Assembly (NCBI GenBank): GCA_003223395.1 | Contig: QHUZ01000028.1 | Span: forward strand, 1 to 43,803 | DNA: 43,803 bases | Direction: 5' to 3' | From: Gemmatimonadota bacterium | GTDB lineage: Bacteria > Gemmatimonadota > Gemmatimonadetes > Gemmatimonadales > GWC2-71-9 | Shown: piece by piece, positions 1 through 8,848 of the stretch | How positions within the stretch are numbered: the first letter of the stretch is position 1 | How the letters are laid out: the number at the start of each line of letters is the position of its first letter | Notes under the pieces: generated by a model | What the model saw: the letters and a program-made list of their open reading frames with translations, nothing else | Database searches by the model: none | Told to the model about the DNA's origin: nothing | Position numbers and translations under genes: made by a program

Positions 1-1
1 C

Positions 2-721
2 CTTCCCCGCGCGCCCGATGTCCGTGAGTCAGTCTGGACCACTATCATGGACACCATCGCACAGGGCAGCCGGACGGCCTATCGCGCGCTCGTGTACGAC
101 GACTCGCAGTTCGTGGAGTATTTCCGCCTGGCGACGCCGATCGACGTCATCCAGCGCATGGAAATCGGCAGCCGCCCTGCGTCACGCCCCAGCACCGAGC
201 AAAGCGAAATCGAACAACTGCGCGCGATTCCGTGGGTGTTTGCGTGGACGCAGAGCCGTCATGTGCTGCCCGGCTGGTACGGTCTGGGCACGGCGCTGGA
301 TGGCGCGACCCGGCGCTACGGTGCGGACGCGCTGGGGGAGATGGCGCGCGAATGGCCGTTCCTGAAGGCCCTGCTCGACGACGTGGAGATGGTGCTCGCG
401 ACGGCCGATCTCGCCATCGCGGCGCGCTATGCGCGGCTCGCCGGGAAGCTGGGCGATCGTTACTTCCCGTTGATTCGAGCGGAGTTCGATCGCACGGTTG
501 CCCACGTGCTCGCATTGAAACGCGCCACGGCGTTGCTCGATTCCGATCCCGCGCTCCAGCGGTCGATTCTGTTGCGCAATCCATACGTGGACCCGATGAG
601 CTTCCTGCAGATCGATCTGCTGGAGCGGTGGCGCGCCGCGGGGCGGCCGGACAACGAACTGTTCCGGGCGCTGCTGGCGAGCGTGCGCGGCATCGCGCAA
701 GGGTTGCAGAGCACGGGTTGA
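2..721 (+). CDS. ppc: Phosphoenolpyruvate carboxylase, C-terminal part (5' truncated by window edge)
   Basis: PEP carboxylase adds bicarbonate to phosphoenolpyruvate to make oxaloacetate, refilling the TCA cycle in the cytoplasm. The frame is open from base 2, so this is the last 239 codons of a gene that begins outside the window; the ATG at 47 is internal. Family hallmarks of the C-terminal half are visible: FVEYFRLATP, the GSRPASR loop, and LRAIPWVFAWTQSRH followed by LPGWYGLG. In known enzymes this region forms part of the active site and the substrate-binding loop. The protein ends in a short STG tail where many family members end in NTG. The next gene follows after 18 bases. Only the start lies out of view; identity is near certain. 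Confidence 0.95.
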   Translation, partial: LPRAPDVRESVWTTIMDTIAQGSRTAYRALVYDDSQFVEYFRLATPIDVIQRMEIGSRPASRPSTEQSEIEQLRAIPWVFAWTQSRHVLPGWYGLGTALDGATRRYGADALGEMAREWPFLKALLDDVEMVLATADLAIAARYARLAGKLGDRYFPLIRAEFDRTVAHVLALKRATALLDSDPALQRSILLRNPYVDPMSFLQIDLLERWRAAGRPDNELFRALLASVRGIAQGLQSTG

Positions 722-739
722 AAGGTTTAACGTCGTGCC

Positions 740-2236
740 ATGACACAAGCGACGACACTCGGTGAGCTGAAGAAAACGGAGTGGGCCAGTCCGGCCCGAC
801 GCCAGCGCACCGTCAAAGATGAAATGCGCGAGAATCTCATCTGTTTGCTCGAGAACGGCTCGCCGCTGTTCCCGGGCATCGTGGGATACGAAGAGACGGT
901 GCTCCCGCAGCTCGTAAACGCCATTCTCTCGCGCCACAACTTCATTCTGCTGGGGCTGCGCGGTCAGGCCAAAAGCCGGATCCTGCGCCAGCTCGTCACG
1001 CTGCTCGATGAAGAGATTCCGATCATCGGGGGCAGCGAGGTCAACGACGATCCGTTCGATCCGATTTCCAAATACGGACGCGAGCTCATCGCCGAACGCG
1101 GCGACGCCACACCGATCGCCTGGCTATCGCGCGAGCTGCGGTTCGTCGAAAAGCTTGCGACCCCGGATGTCACGATCGCCGACATCATCGGCGACGTCGA
1201 TCCGATCAAGGCGGCGCGCGGCGGGCATCTCCTGTCGGACGAGCTCACGATGCATTTCGGCCTGCTGCCGCGCGCCAATCGCGGGATTTTCGCGATCAAC
1301 GAGCTGCCGGACCTGGCGGGCAAGATTCAGGTGGGTCTCTTCAACATCATGCAGGAAGGCGACGTCCAGATCAAAGGTTACCCCGTCCGGCTGAACCTCG
1401 ACGTCGCGCTGGTCTTTACCGCGAACCCCGAGGACTACACGGCGCGGGGCAAGATCATCACGCCGCTGAAAGACCGCATCGGTTCGGAGGTCACGACGCA
1501 CTACCCGCTCAGCGTGGAGCTCGGCTCGACGATCACGCAGCAAGAGGCGTGGGTCGAGCGGAACGGCGCGCGATCCGTCCGCGTCCCCGATTTCATGGCC
1601 GAGTTGATCGAGCGGATCGCGTTCGAAGCGCGCGAGGACAAGCGGGTGGATCGTCGCAGTGGTGTGTCACAGCGCCTGCCGATCAGCGTGCTCGACAACG
1701 TCGTGTCGAACGCCGAGCGGCGCACGATTCTCACCAAAGAAAAAACCGTCGTGCCGAGGATCTCGGACGTCTATGCGGCGTTGCCCGCGATCACCGGCAA
1801 GCTCGAGCTCGAGTACGAGGGCGAGTTGCAGGGCTCCGAGACGATCGCGAAGGACCTCATCCGGCGTGCCGCCGGCCGCACGTTCGAAGGCCGCGTGGGC
1901 GGCGCCAACGTGGACGACATCGTGCACTGGTTCGATGAGGGCGGCGCGCTCAAGATCACGCCCGACGAGCGGTCCGAGGCGTTGCTCAAGGGCTTTACCG
2001 TCGTACCCGGCCTCCTCGCGCTGATCGATCAGGTCGGGCTGGCGGGCAAGAAAGATCCGGCCACGATGGTGTCGGCGTGTGAGCTCGTGCTCGAGGGGCT
2101 CGTCGCCGAGAAGCGGATCGCGCGCAGCGAGGAGCTGGGGTACGTGCGGGCGCGTGCAGAGCAGAAACCGCCGTTCGGCAAAGGACCGATGGGGACCGGC
2201 GGGGGACCTGGCACAGGACCCAACCTCTTTACGTAA
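740..2236 (+). CDS. MoxR-type AAA+ ATPase (magnesium-chelatase-like), partner of a VWA protein
   Basis: A 498-residue AAA+ ATPase of the MoxR / magnesium-chelatase I branch. These act as cytoplasmic chaperones together with a von Willebrand A (VWA) partner that delivers substrates. Walker A is GLRGQAKS (residues 72-79). The Walker B region reads IFAINELPD (about 183-191), with Asn-Glu in place of the usual Asp-Glu. Sensor 1 is in FTANPED (about 227-232) and an arginine-finger candidate is in PLKDRIG (about 242-248). A C-terminal helical lid follows and the protein ends in a Gly-rich tail. The likely VWA partner is at 5226-6524, separated from it by three genes rather than adjacent. The ATG at 740 lies 18 bases after ppc. 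The biological substrate cannot be told from sequence. Confidence 0.88.
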   Translation: MTQATTLGELKKTEWASPARRQRTVKDEMRENLICLLENGSPLFPGIVGYEETVLPQLVNAILSRHNFILLGLRGQAKSRILRQLVTLLDEEIPIIGGSEVNDDPFDPISKYGRELIAERGDATPIAWLSRELRFVEKLATPDVTIADIIGDVDPIKAARGGHLLSDELTMHFGLLPRANRGIFAINELPDLAGKIQVGLFNIMQEGDVQIKGYPVRLNLDVALVFTANPEDYTARGKIITPLKDRIGSEVTTHYPLSVELGSTITQQEAWVERNGARSVRVPDFMAELIERIAFEAREDKRVDRRSGVSQRLPISVLDNVVSNAERRTILTKEKTVVPRISDVYAALPAITGKLELEYEGELQGSETIAKDLIRRAAGRTFEGRVGGANVDDIVHWFDEGGALKITPDERSEALLKGFTVVPGLLALIDQVGLAGKKDPATMVSACELVLEGLVAEKRIARSEELGYVRARAEQKPPFGKGPMGTGGGPGTGPNLFT

Positions 2237-2269
2237 TCCGCAGCATCCCTTTCACATCCGGGAGTCGCC

Positions 2270-3196
2270 ATGGGCAAGCTCGTCTTTGGTTTCGCACTCC
2301 TCGCGGTCGCCTTCTTCCTCCGCCTCGGCGCTGCCACCGTCCGCAGCGAAAGTGCGGCGGGGCGGCCGATCGGCGGCACACTACGCATTCTCAGCTATGT
2401 CGCCCTGGTCGTCGGCGTGATCATCGTGCTCGGATCGACGACCGTAGTCATCAACGCCGGCGAAGTGGGCGTGCGGCATGCCTTCGGCACCGTCGATCCC
2501 AAACCGCTGCTGCCGGGGATCAGGCTGGTCACTCCGTGGTCCTCGGTCGAGCGCTTCACGACGCGTGAAGAGCAATACCCGTTCTCGGGTGAGCAGGTCG
2601 AAGAAATCGCAGCGCTGTCGAGCGAGCAGATGGGCATGACGGTGGACGTGGGACTGCGGTGGCAGATCGATCCGCAGCAGGCGTCACGCATCTACACCGA
2701 AATCGGCATCGAAGATCAGATCCACAGTGCGGTCCGCAACGCCATTCGCAAGGGCGTCCGTGACGGCATGGTGCAGTACTCGATCAACGACATCTCCAAG
2801 CGCACCCAAATTGCCAGAACGATGGAGGCGCTCGTGGATTCGGCGCTCGTCACCCAGCCGCGCGCCGGCGGGCCGCCGTTCCGCATCGCGACCGTGACGG
2901 CGTTCTTCCTGCGGGATTTGCAGCCGCCCGCGCAGGTGGTCCAGGCCATCAACAACAAGATCGCGCAGGAGCAGCAGGTAGAGACCGAGCGCCACCGCGT
3001 CGAGGTCGCGCGGCTTCAGGCGGAGCAGCAGCGGCTGCTCAATACGACGCTGACGCCGGAAGCGCTCACGCGGCAGTATCTCGAGGTCCTGCGCGACATG
3101 AAGACGGGCAACAACCTCGTGATCCTGGTGCCGACCCAGGGCGGCATTCCGATCCTCAACATCGGAGATCTCCGACGCAATCTGCGCCAGCAGTAA
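2270..3196 (+). CDS. SPFH/band-7 (prohibitin-like) membrane protein
   Basis: A 308-residue SPFH-domain protein. Family members form large membrane-bound rings that organise membrane microdomains and often modulate membrane proteases. Two hydrophobic segments are visible: residues 3-20 and about 44-63 (YVALVVGVIIVLGSTTVVI). The SPFH domain follows, beginning near INAGEVGVRHAFG and continuing through LLPGIRLVTPWSSVERF. A coiled-coil-prone stretch rich in Gln, Glu and Arg spans about 225-262 (KIAQEQQVETERHRVEVARL), as in prohibitins. The C-terminus carries a hydrophobic NLVILVPTQGG strand typical of the family. It starts 33 bases after the AAA+ ATPase gene and runs directly into the kinase-like gene, so all three are probably co-transcribed. 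A role beside the ATPase in membrane quality control is inference. Confidence 0.87.
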   Translation: MGKLVFGFALLAVAFFLRLGAATVRSESAAGRPIGGTLRILSYVALVVGVIIVLGSTTVVINAGEVGVRHAFGTVDPKPLLPGIRLVTPWSSVERFTTREEQYPFSGEQVEEIAALSSEQMGMTVDVGLRWQIDPQQASRIYTEIGIEDQIHSAVRNAIRKGVRDGMVQYSINDISKRTQIARTMEALVDSALVTQPRAGGPPFRIATVTAFFLRDLQPPAQVVQAINNKIAQEQQVETERHRVEVARLQAEQQRLLNTTLTPEALTRQYLEVLRDMKTGNNLVILVPTQGGIPILNIGDLRRNLRQQ

Positions 3197-3204
3197 GGCC
3201 GCTC

Positions 3205-3834
3205 GTCACCATCACGCGCCAATACGCCTCGGGCGGGTCGGAGATCGCGCGGCGGGTCGTCGAACGCCTCGACGCGGGCTGGATGCTGGTCGACAACGAG
3301 TTCGTCGATCAGGTCGCGCGCCTCGCCGGGCTCCCGCGCGAGGAGGTGGCGCGCCACGAGGAGCGGGCACCTGGCCTGCTGGAGCGATTGGCGCGCACCC
3401 TGGCCGTCGCGTCGCCGGAGATGTTCATCACGACCGGTGAGACACGGGTGCCTGTCGAGACCGAAGAAGAGCTGGTCGCCCAGATGACCGAGCGCGTGAT
3501 CGCCGAGGCGGCAGCAGAGGGCCGCGTGGTACTCGTCGGGCGGGGCGCGCAGGCCGTCCTCGCGACGCGGCCGAATGCGCTGCACGTCTATGTCGTCGCG
3601 TCCAAACCGTTCCGGCGGAAAGTCGCGATCGAGCGACTCGGCGTCGATCCGGCGAAGGTCGATAAGGTGATCGACGAGACCGATCAGCACCGCGACCAGT
3701 ACGTCAAGACGCACTACGGGCGCGACCGGCAGGACCTCACGCAGTACGATCTGGTGCTGAATGCGGAACGGCTGGGGTTTGAAGGGGCGGCGGAACTGAT
3801 TGTCGCGGAGATCAAGCGTCGGAAATGGATGTAG
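3205..3834 (+). CDS. Cytidylate-kinase-like P-loop protein, start codon unresolved
   Basis: A roughly 200-residue protein of the cytidylate-kinase-like family. Its homology begins upstream of the first ATG (3283): the frame reads VTITRQYASGGSEIARR from 3205, which is the nucleotide-binding loop region of this family (compare ITISRQ-GSGG-EI). Later landmarks are MLVDNEFVD, VLVGRGAQAVL and FRRKVAIERLGVD. Between the previous in-frame stop (2761) and 3283 I find no ATG, GTG, TTG or CTG in this frame. The coding start must therefore be a rare codon (GTA at 3193 overlapping the upstream TAA, GTC at 3205 or ATC at 3211), a frameshift fusion with the SPFH gene, or a sequence error. The coordinate given is the minimum homology extent. 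The true substrate is unknown, since many relatives are not proven CMP kinases. Confidence 0.72.
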   Translation, partial: VTITRQYASGGSEIARRVVERLDAGWMLVDNEFVDQVARLAGLPREEVARHEERAPGLLERLARTLAVASPEMFITTGETRVPVETEEELVAQMTERVIAEAAAEGRVVLVGRGAQAVLATRPNALHVYVVASKPFRRKVAIERLGVDPAKVDKVIDETDQHRDQYVKTHYGRDRQDLTQYDLVLNAERLGFEGAAELIVAEIKRRKWM

Positions 3835-3842
3835 AAGAAGCA

Positions 3843-3962
3843 GGTCCTTCGCGCCTACGGCGCTCAGGATGACAGCTTCACTTACTTTTTTAAAAGAAGA
3901 AAACAAGAGCGGCTTGTCATCCTGAGCGAAGCGCGCGGAAACGCGCGCGGAGCGAAGGATCT
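3843..3962. repeat. Inverted pair of CATCCTGAGCG-type extragenic repeats between convergent genes
   Basis: Two related copies face each other in the gap between the convergent kinase and MFS genes. The left copy (3843-3875) reads, on the minus strand, TGTCATCCTGAGCGCCGTAG then GCGCGAAGGACC. The right copy (3915-3962) reads TGTCATCCTGAGCGAAGCG, then a GC-rich insert that is itself palindromic (CGCGCGGAAACGCGCG), then GAGCGAAGGATC. They can pair as a long stem with a T/A-rich loop (CTTACTTTTTTAAAAG), so the pair may act as a bidirectional terminator. The right copy runs into the TAG stop of the MFS gene. Similar CATCCTGAGCG repeats are, from memory, widespread between genes in several phyla; a mobile origin is inference. 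Confidence 0.7.
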
Positions 3963-5184
3963 AAGCCGTTCGGATCTCCGGCGCCAACCACGCCGCAATC
4001 GTCACCGCCAGCATGACGATCGCCCCACCCGCCGCGAGCGTGGTCGGCACGCCGATGTGCTCCGCTACGACGCCGAACAGAAACGCACCGAACGGCGCCA
4101 TTCCCACGAAGACGAACGAATAGAACCCCATGATGCGCCCCCGCAGGTGATCGGGTGCGCTCGTCTGCAGCAGCGTGTTGGTAATCGAGTTGTTCACGAT
4201 CATCGCGCAGCCGGTGAGCGCGAGCAGCACCATCGAGAGCGGCAGCACGCGAGACGTCGAGAAAAGAATCAGCAGCAGACCAAACACAGTGCCGCCCAGG
4301 AGCATGAGACGGCCGCGCCGCCGGATGCGCGCCGAGGTGAGCGCGATGGCGAGGGCCCCGATGACCGCACCGATCCCGATCGATGACGTCAGGGCCCCAT
4401 ACCCGGCGGCTCCGCGGTGCAGGACATCGCGCGCGAATACCGGCATCATCGCGATATAGGGAAACCCAAACACGCTGATGATGGCCGTCAGAGTCATGAG
4501 CACGCGCGAACGCCGGTCGCCGCGCAGATACGCCAACACCTCGCGGAAACCGGTCCACGCGGACGTGGTCTTGGCCGGGCGCGGGTTGCTCGGGAGCCGC
4601 ATCATCAGCAGGCCCGCAATCACCGCGATGTAGCTCACGCCATTCAGGAAATAGCACCACGCGATGCCGAGGGCGCCGATCAGGAAGCCCGCGATCGCCG
4701 GGCCGAGCACGCGCGCGGCGTTGAACAGCGACGAGTTCAGCGCGATCGCGTTCATCAAGTCGTCTTTGCCGACCATCTCGACGATGAACGCCTGGCGCAT
4801 CGGAATGTCGAACGCGCTGGCGAGGCCGAGGATGGTGGCGAGCACGAGGACCTGCCAGACTGCCACCACGCCGGTCCACACCAGAATCGAGACGGTGAAC
4901 GCCTCGAGCATGAAGGCGACCTGCATGAAAATGATCACGCGCCGCTTGTCCACGCGGTCGGCGATGACGCCGGCATACAGGCTGAACAAGAGAACGCCAA
5001 GTGAGCTGAGGGCAGCGGTCAGGCCGACGTAGAATGGCGAGTTGGTCAGCGTGAGGATCAGCCACCCCTCGCCGACATTTTGCAGCCACGTACCGACGAG
5101 GGAGATGCCTTGACCGACGAAGAAGAGGCGGAAGTTGCGGTGGGCGAGTGCCCCAAATCCGTAGCGTCGCGCAGCTTCGGTCAT
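3961..5184 (-). CDS. MFS transporter (EntS-like exporter family)
   Basis: A 407-residue major facilitator superfamily protein with about 12 hydrophobic segments, most like the enterobactin-exporter (EntS / MFS_3) branch of proton-driven efflux pumps. The N-terminus reads FGALAHRNFRLFFVGQGISL, a typical opening of this branch. The first cytoplasmic loop has AGVIADRVDKRRVI, the MFS signature between TM2 and TM3, and a second basic loop RIRRRGRLM lies before TM8. The MTEAARRYGFG start at 5184 is the first ATG in frame, 41 bases from the divergent VWA gene. It lies on the opposite strand between the AAA+ ATPase cluster and the VWA gene, so it interrupts an otherwise expected operon. The cargo cannot be predicted. 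Confidence 0.88.
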   Translation of the reverse strand: MTEAARRYGFGALAHRNFRLFFVGQGISLVGTWLQNVGEGWLILTLTNSPFYVGLTAALSSLGVLLFSLYAGVIADRVDKRRVIIFMQVAFMLEAFTVSILVWTGVVAVWQVLVLATILGLASAFDIPMRQAFIVEMVGKDDLMNAIALNSSLFNAARVLGPAIAGFLIGALGIAWCYFLNGVSYIAVIAGLLMMRLPSNPRPAKTTSAWTGFREVLAYLRGDRRSRVLMTLTAIISVFGFPYIAMMPVFARDVLHRGAAGYGALTSSIGIGAVIGALAIALTSARIRRRGRLMLLGGTVFGLLLILFSTSRVLPLSMVLLALTGCAMIVNNSITNTLLQTSAPDHLRGRIMGFYSFVFVGMAPFGAFLFGVVAEHIGVPTTLAAGGAIVMLAVTIAAWLAPEIRTA

Positions 5185-5225
5185 TGCGTGAAAGGTCGCG
5201 AGCGCACGACATTGTGGGTAGACAC

Positions 5226-6524
5226 ATGAAATACACGACCTACAGCCGTTACGTCCCCGGGCTGCTCGAGACGCTCAACCTGCAAGCGTTGCTCGATCAG
5301 CTCGCCGACTTCCTGCTCCAATCCGGATTCGCGGGAGGCCCGTACTCGCATCCGTTCTGGGGCGAATTCGGCGAGGAGGATCCCGACCGCTCACTCGATG
5401 CGCTGCGCCAGGCGATTCTCCAGGCGTTGATGGACTCGGGCCAGCTCACGCCCGACATGCTCAACGTCTTGCGCGGCGAATCGACCGGCGACACGCAGAA
5501 GGACCAGGAGCTGCAGAAGCAGCTTGCCGATCTGCTCGATCAGATCGTGCAGAAACTGATCGACGAGGGCTACCTGAATCTCCAGCAGGCGCCCAAGATG
5601 CCCGGCGCGCAGCAGCCCGTCCTCGGCCCGGGGGGCATGGCCAAAGAAGCGGCGCAGCAGGTGCAGTTCAATCTCACCGACAAGGGCATCGATTTTCTCG
5701 GCTTTCGAACGCTCAAGCACCTCCTGGGGAGTATCGGGAAGTCGAGCTTTGGCGCGCACGAGACGGAGCACCTGGCGACCGGCGTCGAGGCCGAATCCGC
5801 GAGCAAGCGCTACGAGTACGGCGACACGCTCAATCTCGACGTCAACGCCACGTTGTCGCACGCGCTGAAGCGCGAGGGCCTCGGCGTCCCGATCAACCTC
5901 GAGTACGACGACCTAATGGTGCATCAGGCCGAGTATCGCTCGTCATCGGCGACGGTGCTGATGCTCGACTGCTCGCATTCGATGATTCTGTACGGCGAGG
6001 ATCGGTTCACGCCGGCCAAGAAAGTCGCGCTCGCGCTGACGCACTTGATTCGCACGCAATTTCCGGGAGACACGCTGCGCGTCGTGCTGTTTCACGACAC
6101 GGCGGAGGAGATCCCGCTGGCGCAGCTCGCGCATGCGCAGGTGGGGCCGTATCACACGAACACGACGGAAGGGCTGAAGCTCGCGCGCCGCATCCTGATG
6201 GGGCAGCGCAAGGACATGCGGCAGATCATCATGATCACGGACGGGAAGCCGTCCGCGCTGACGCAGCCGGACGGCCGGATCTACGTGAATTCGATGGGAC
6301 TCGACCCGCACATTCTGCAGGCGACCTACCGCGAAGTCGCGCTGTGCCGCCGCAGCGGCATCCTGATCAACACGTTCATGCTGGCGCGCGACCGCAGCCT
6401 GGTCGAGTTCGTGAAGAAGGTCTCCGCGATTTGCCGCGGCAAAGCCTACTTCACCAACACGATGACGCTCGGCCAGTTCATCCTCATGGACTTCATGAGA
6501 AGGAAGACTCGGCGCGTCAGCTAG
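5226..6524 (+). CDS. VWA-domain protein, probable partner of the MoxR-type ATPase
   Basis: A 432-residue protein with a C-terminal von Willebrand factor A domain. The N-terminal half ([15 protein letters not shown]...) is helical and acidic. The metal-binding MIDAS site is complete in outline: DCSHS (D248, S250, S252), a Thr in the HTNTTEGL loop, and D339 in MITDGKPS. MoxR-type ATPases with VWA partners are known to work in pairs as chaperones for protein maturation or metal insertion, and the ATPase gene lies at 740-2236. No signal peptide is seen, so it should be cytoplasmic. The ATG at 5226 fits the family start better than upstream codons, which would overlap the MFS start. The stop codon overlaps the end of the convergent PAP2 gene by four bases. 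Confidence 0.88.
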   Translation: MKYTTYSRYVPGLLETLNLQALLDQLADFLLQSGFAGGPYSHPFWGEFGEEDPDRSLDALRQAILQALMDSGQLTPDMLNVLRGESTGDTQKDQELQKQLADLLDQIVQKLIDEGYLNLQQAPKMPGAQQPVLGPGGMAKEAAQQVQFNLTDKGIDFLGFRTLKHLLGSIGKSSFGAHETEHLATGVEAESASKRYEYGDTLNLDVNATLSHALKREGLGVPINLEYDDLMVHQAEYRSSSATVLMLDCSHSMILYGEDRFTPAKKVALALTHLIRTQFPGDTLRVVLFHDTAEEIPLAQLAHAQVGPYHTNTTEGLKLARRILMGQRKDMRQIIMITDGKPSALTQPDGRIYVNSMGLDPHILQATYREVALCRRSGILINTFMLARDRSLVEFVKKVSAICRGKAYFTNTMTLGQFILMDFMRRKTRRVS

Positions 6525-7750
6525 TAGCGCGGCGTCAGCACTGAGCTGCCCGAGGCATCGGCGGCAATCGCGAACCGCGCCACGCTTCGTCCCAACGCTT
6601 GGCCGGCTTCGATGTCGAACCGGTAATGAATGCCGGCGTACATGCGCGACAACCCCGCCTCAATGACCATCGCGTCGAGCTGCTCGCGCTCTTCAGGGAA
6701 GAACGCGCTCAGCACTGCCGCCGTTGAAGCAGACACGCAGCTGTGACCCGAGGGATAAGACGGGTGGTTGGGCATCCCGACTGCGGGGACGACCGTGATC
6801 CCCGGATCCGCCTTCCACGGCCGGATCAACCAGTAGGTCAACTTCGCGTCCCAGCAACCGATCTGGGCGTCCGCCATCGTCGCACTGACGAGCGCGAAGA
6901 CGTGTGTCGCCTCGCGCTCGGATAGGCCGTGCTGGAGAACGTCCTGCGACGCGAGTTCCATCCAGAACCCCGACCCAGTGATTGTGCCGGCGTTCAACGC
7001 CCAGAACGTGGCGATCCGCACCTGCTCGGCCGTGCGGGTGTCCGAGATCTGCCGGATCTCGGCGAGCGCGGTCCCGAAGTCCGCGGAGCCGAACGCAGGC
7101 GGGGGCGCGGGGCGGAACTGGCTCGCGGAGGTCAGGAACCAGGGGAGCACTCCCGGTAGTTGCCCGCCGTTGACCCGCTGAGGGGGGATCGCACTGCTGG
7201 TCCAGAAGCCGGGTCCCACCCGTGGCGTCGCGGTGTTGGGATTGGTGAACCCGTCGGTAATCGCCCGCGCGACGATCTCGGCGCCGACAGCGCGACCGAT
7301 CGCCTCGCCTGCCACGAACGCGGGGTGCGGCTGCCCAGGACCCGCAGCCGCTTGCGCCGTCACCGAGTCCTCGAGGGCCTGCGCCTGGCCGGGGAACAGG
7401 TAGCTCAACACCACGACCGACGCGCCTGCGACGGCGCCGCGATCGGTCTCGAGCAGTGCGCGGCCACCGACAGGGTCTGCGTCCTCGGCCCGCTGTACCG
7501 CCAGATACTGAGCGACGCCGAGGAGCGGGTACGCATGGGCTGCGGGGATCGGCCCGAGCCTCGCCTGCACGACGAGGTTGCGTGCGGTCAGTTGCCAGCC
7601 GGGGCTCGACAAGCCTTCAGCAAATGGGACGCCTTCGCGCGATGCGGACAGCGCGGGAGTGTTCGGCCCGAGTGGCCGGCCGTCGGGCTCGCACGCGAGC
7701 GCCAGGGTGACAAAGGTCGCGAGCCCGAATCGCCAGGTGTGGGTGTTCAT
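6521..7750 (-). CDS. PAP2-superfamily lipoprotein, vanadium-haloperoxidase-like
   Basis: A 409-residue exported lipoprotein. The signal peptide ends in a lipobox (TLALAC), predicting an anchor on the outer face of a membrane. The C-terminal PAP2 domain has the phosphate/vanadate-binding motifs: PSYPSGHS (His about 336) and SRMYAGIHYRFDIEAG, where the conserved SRxxAGxHYxxD motif is intact. A lysine in the PWKAD segment may be the first motif. The long N-terminal helical region (HAYPLLGVAQYLAVQRAEDA and AYPL context) resembles vanadium-dependent haloperoxidase-like proteins rather than small phosphatidic acid phosphatases. It may be a phosphatase or a haloperoxidase; sequence alone does not decide. 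It overlaps the upstream propeller lipoprotein gene by four bases (ATGA), so the two are translationally coupled. Confidence 0.88.
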   Translation of the reverse strand: MNTHTWRFGLATFVTLALACEPDGRPLGPNTPALSASREGVPFAEGLSSPGWQLTARNLVVQARLGPIPAAHAYPLLGVAQYLAVQRAEDADPVGGRALLETDRGAVAGASVVVLSYLFPGQAQALEDSVTAQAAAGPGQPHPAFVAGEAIGRAVGAEIVARAITDGFTNPNTATPRVGPGFWTSSAIPPQRVNGGQLPGVLPWFLTSASQFRPAPPPAFGSADFGTALAEIRQISDTRTAEQVRIATFWALNAGTITGSGFWMELASQDVLQHGLSEREATHVFALVSATMADAQIGCWDAKLTYWLIRPWKADPGITVVPAVGMPNHPSYPSGHSCVSASTAAVLSAFFPEEREQLDAMVIEAGLSRMYAGIHYRFDIEAGQALGRSVARFAIAADASGSSVLTPRY

Positions 7751-8826
7751 CGTCCGCCTCCAGAGAGTGTGCGTGAGTTGCGTTCTCTGATTGAACGGAT
7801 GGAGGCGGAGGCATTGATGCGCTGCCGCATCGTGACGTACAGATCTCTCTTGCCGAGGCCACCGGCACGCTCGGAGAAGAAGTACAGCGTCGTGCCGTCG
7901 AAGGAGAGCGCAGGGGCGCCGTCGAACGCCGTGCTGTTGACTGTGGCGCCGAGGTTGACCGGCGTCGACCAGGGATCGAGCGTGCTTGCGCGCGTCGACA
8001 CCCAGATGTCCTGACTGCCGATGCCGCCGACCCGACCAGATCCATCGGACGACAGGAACATCTCGAGCCCATCGCGACGGATTGCGGTTCGCGTATCGCG
8101 ACCCGGCGCGGAGAGCTCCGCGACGAGTACGGCCGGCCCGAACTCGCCATCGTCGCCCACCCGCGTGCTCGCGTAAATATCGTAGTCCCCGGGTCCGCCG
8201 AGCCGGGTGCTGGTGAAGTAGAGCGTGGTGATCCCCGTGGTCTCGTCCTCGAAATACGTGGGCCCGTTGTCGTTGGCCGGACCATTCACCACGCAACCGA
8301 GGTTCTCGGCGGGCTCCCAACCGAAGTCGTCCCGCTTGTCGTGACGCCGCGCCACGTACAGGTCCGCGAGACCACAGAACCCCGGCCTTGTGCTGTGGAA
8401 GTACATGCGGTGCCCGTCAGGCGTGAACGTGGGCGACCCCGTGTTGCTGCCGACGATGTTGATGGCCGGTCCGAGATTCACTGGCTGTCCCCACTCGGCG
8501 TCCAGACTGGGGCGCCGTGAGACCCAGATCTCTTCTGCCTGAAGGGCGTTGACACCGTTGACGCCTCCCGGGCGACCCGAGGTGATATACAGGCTGAGGC
8601 CATCTTTCGAGATCGCGGGGTGGTTGTCGTTGAATGTCGAATTGACGCCCGGGCCCAGATTGACCGGCGCGGACCAGGCGGACCAGACTGGGGCGTCGCT
8701 GCCCTCCGCATCAGCCATCAGCCCACCAACGGTCGGCCCAGCGGGGCCAGGGCGTTCGGCGGGATCGCAGGCGATCGCCAGAGCACACAGCAAAAGGATT
8801 GCGTTCTGAGATTTCGTGGCGTTCAC
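7747..8826 (-). CDS. PD40/TolB-like beta-propeller lipoprotein
   Basis: A 359-residue lipoprotein with signal peptide and lipobox LAIAC at about residue 20. The rest is a WD40-like/PD40 beta-propeller with recurrent blade motifs such as NDNHPAISKDGLSLYITS, SPTFTPDGHRMYFHS, GPTYFEDETTGITTLYFTST, AIRRDGLEMFLSS and APALSFDGTTLYFFSERAGG. Blades start with phrases like PVNLGP or PVNLGA, which repeat four times. Such proteins sit in the periplasm or on the outer membrane and are thought to bind proteins or glycans; no enzyme activity is evident. It lies 22 bases downstream of a second propeller lipoprotein and overlaps the PAP2 gene by ATGA. This ties the three into one surface-protein operon. Confidence 0.85.
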   Translation of the reverse strand: MNATKSQNAILLLCALAIACDPAERPGPAGPTVGGLMADAEGSDAPVWSAWSAPVNLGPGVNSTFNDNHPAISKDGLSLYITSGRPGGVNGVNALQAEEIWVSRRPSLDAEWGQPVNLGPAINIVGSNTGSPTFTPDGHRMYFHSTRPGFCGLADLYVARRHDKRDDFGWEPAENLGCVVNGPANDNGPTYFEDETTGITTLYFTSTRLGGPGDYDIYASTRVGDDGEFGPAVLVAELSAPGRDTRTAIRRDGLEMFLSSDGSGRVGGIGSQDIWVSTRASTLDPWSTPVNLGATVNSTAFDGAPALSFDGTTLYFFSERAGGLGKRDLYVTMRQRINASASIRSIRERNSRTLSGGGR

Positions 8827-8848
8827 GGTCAGTCTCCTTGACGAGGCC

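Noticed and set aside
3917-5236. Second minus-strand frame in the MFS region
   Set aside because: Arg-rich and not hydrophobic, while the other frame gives a clear 12-helix transporter.
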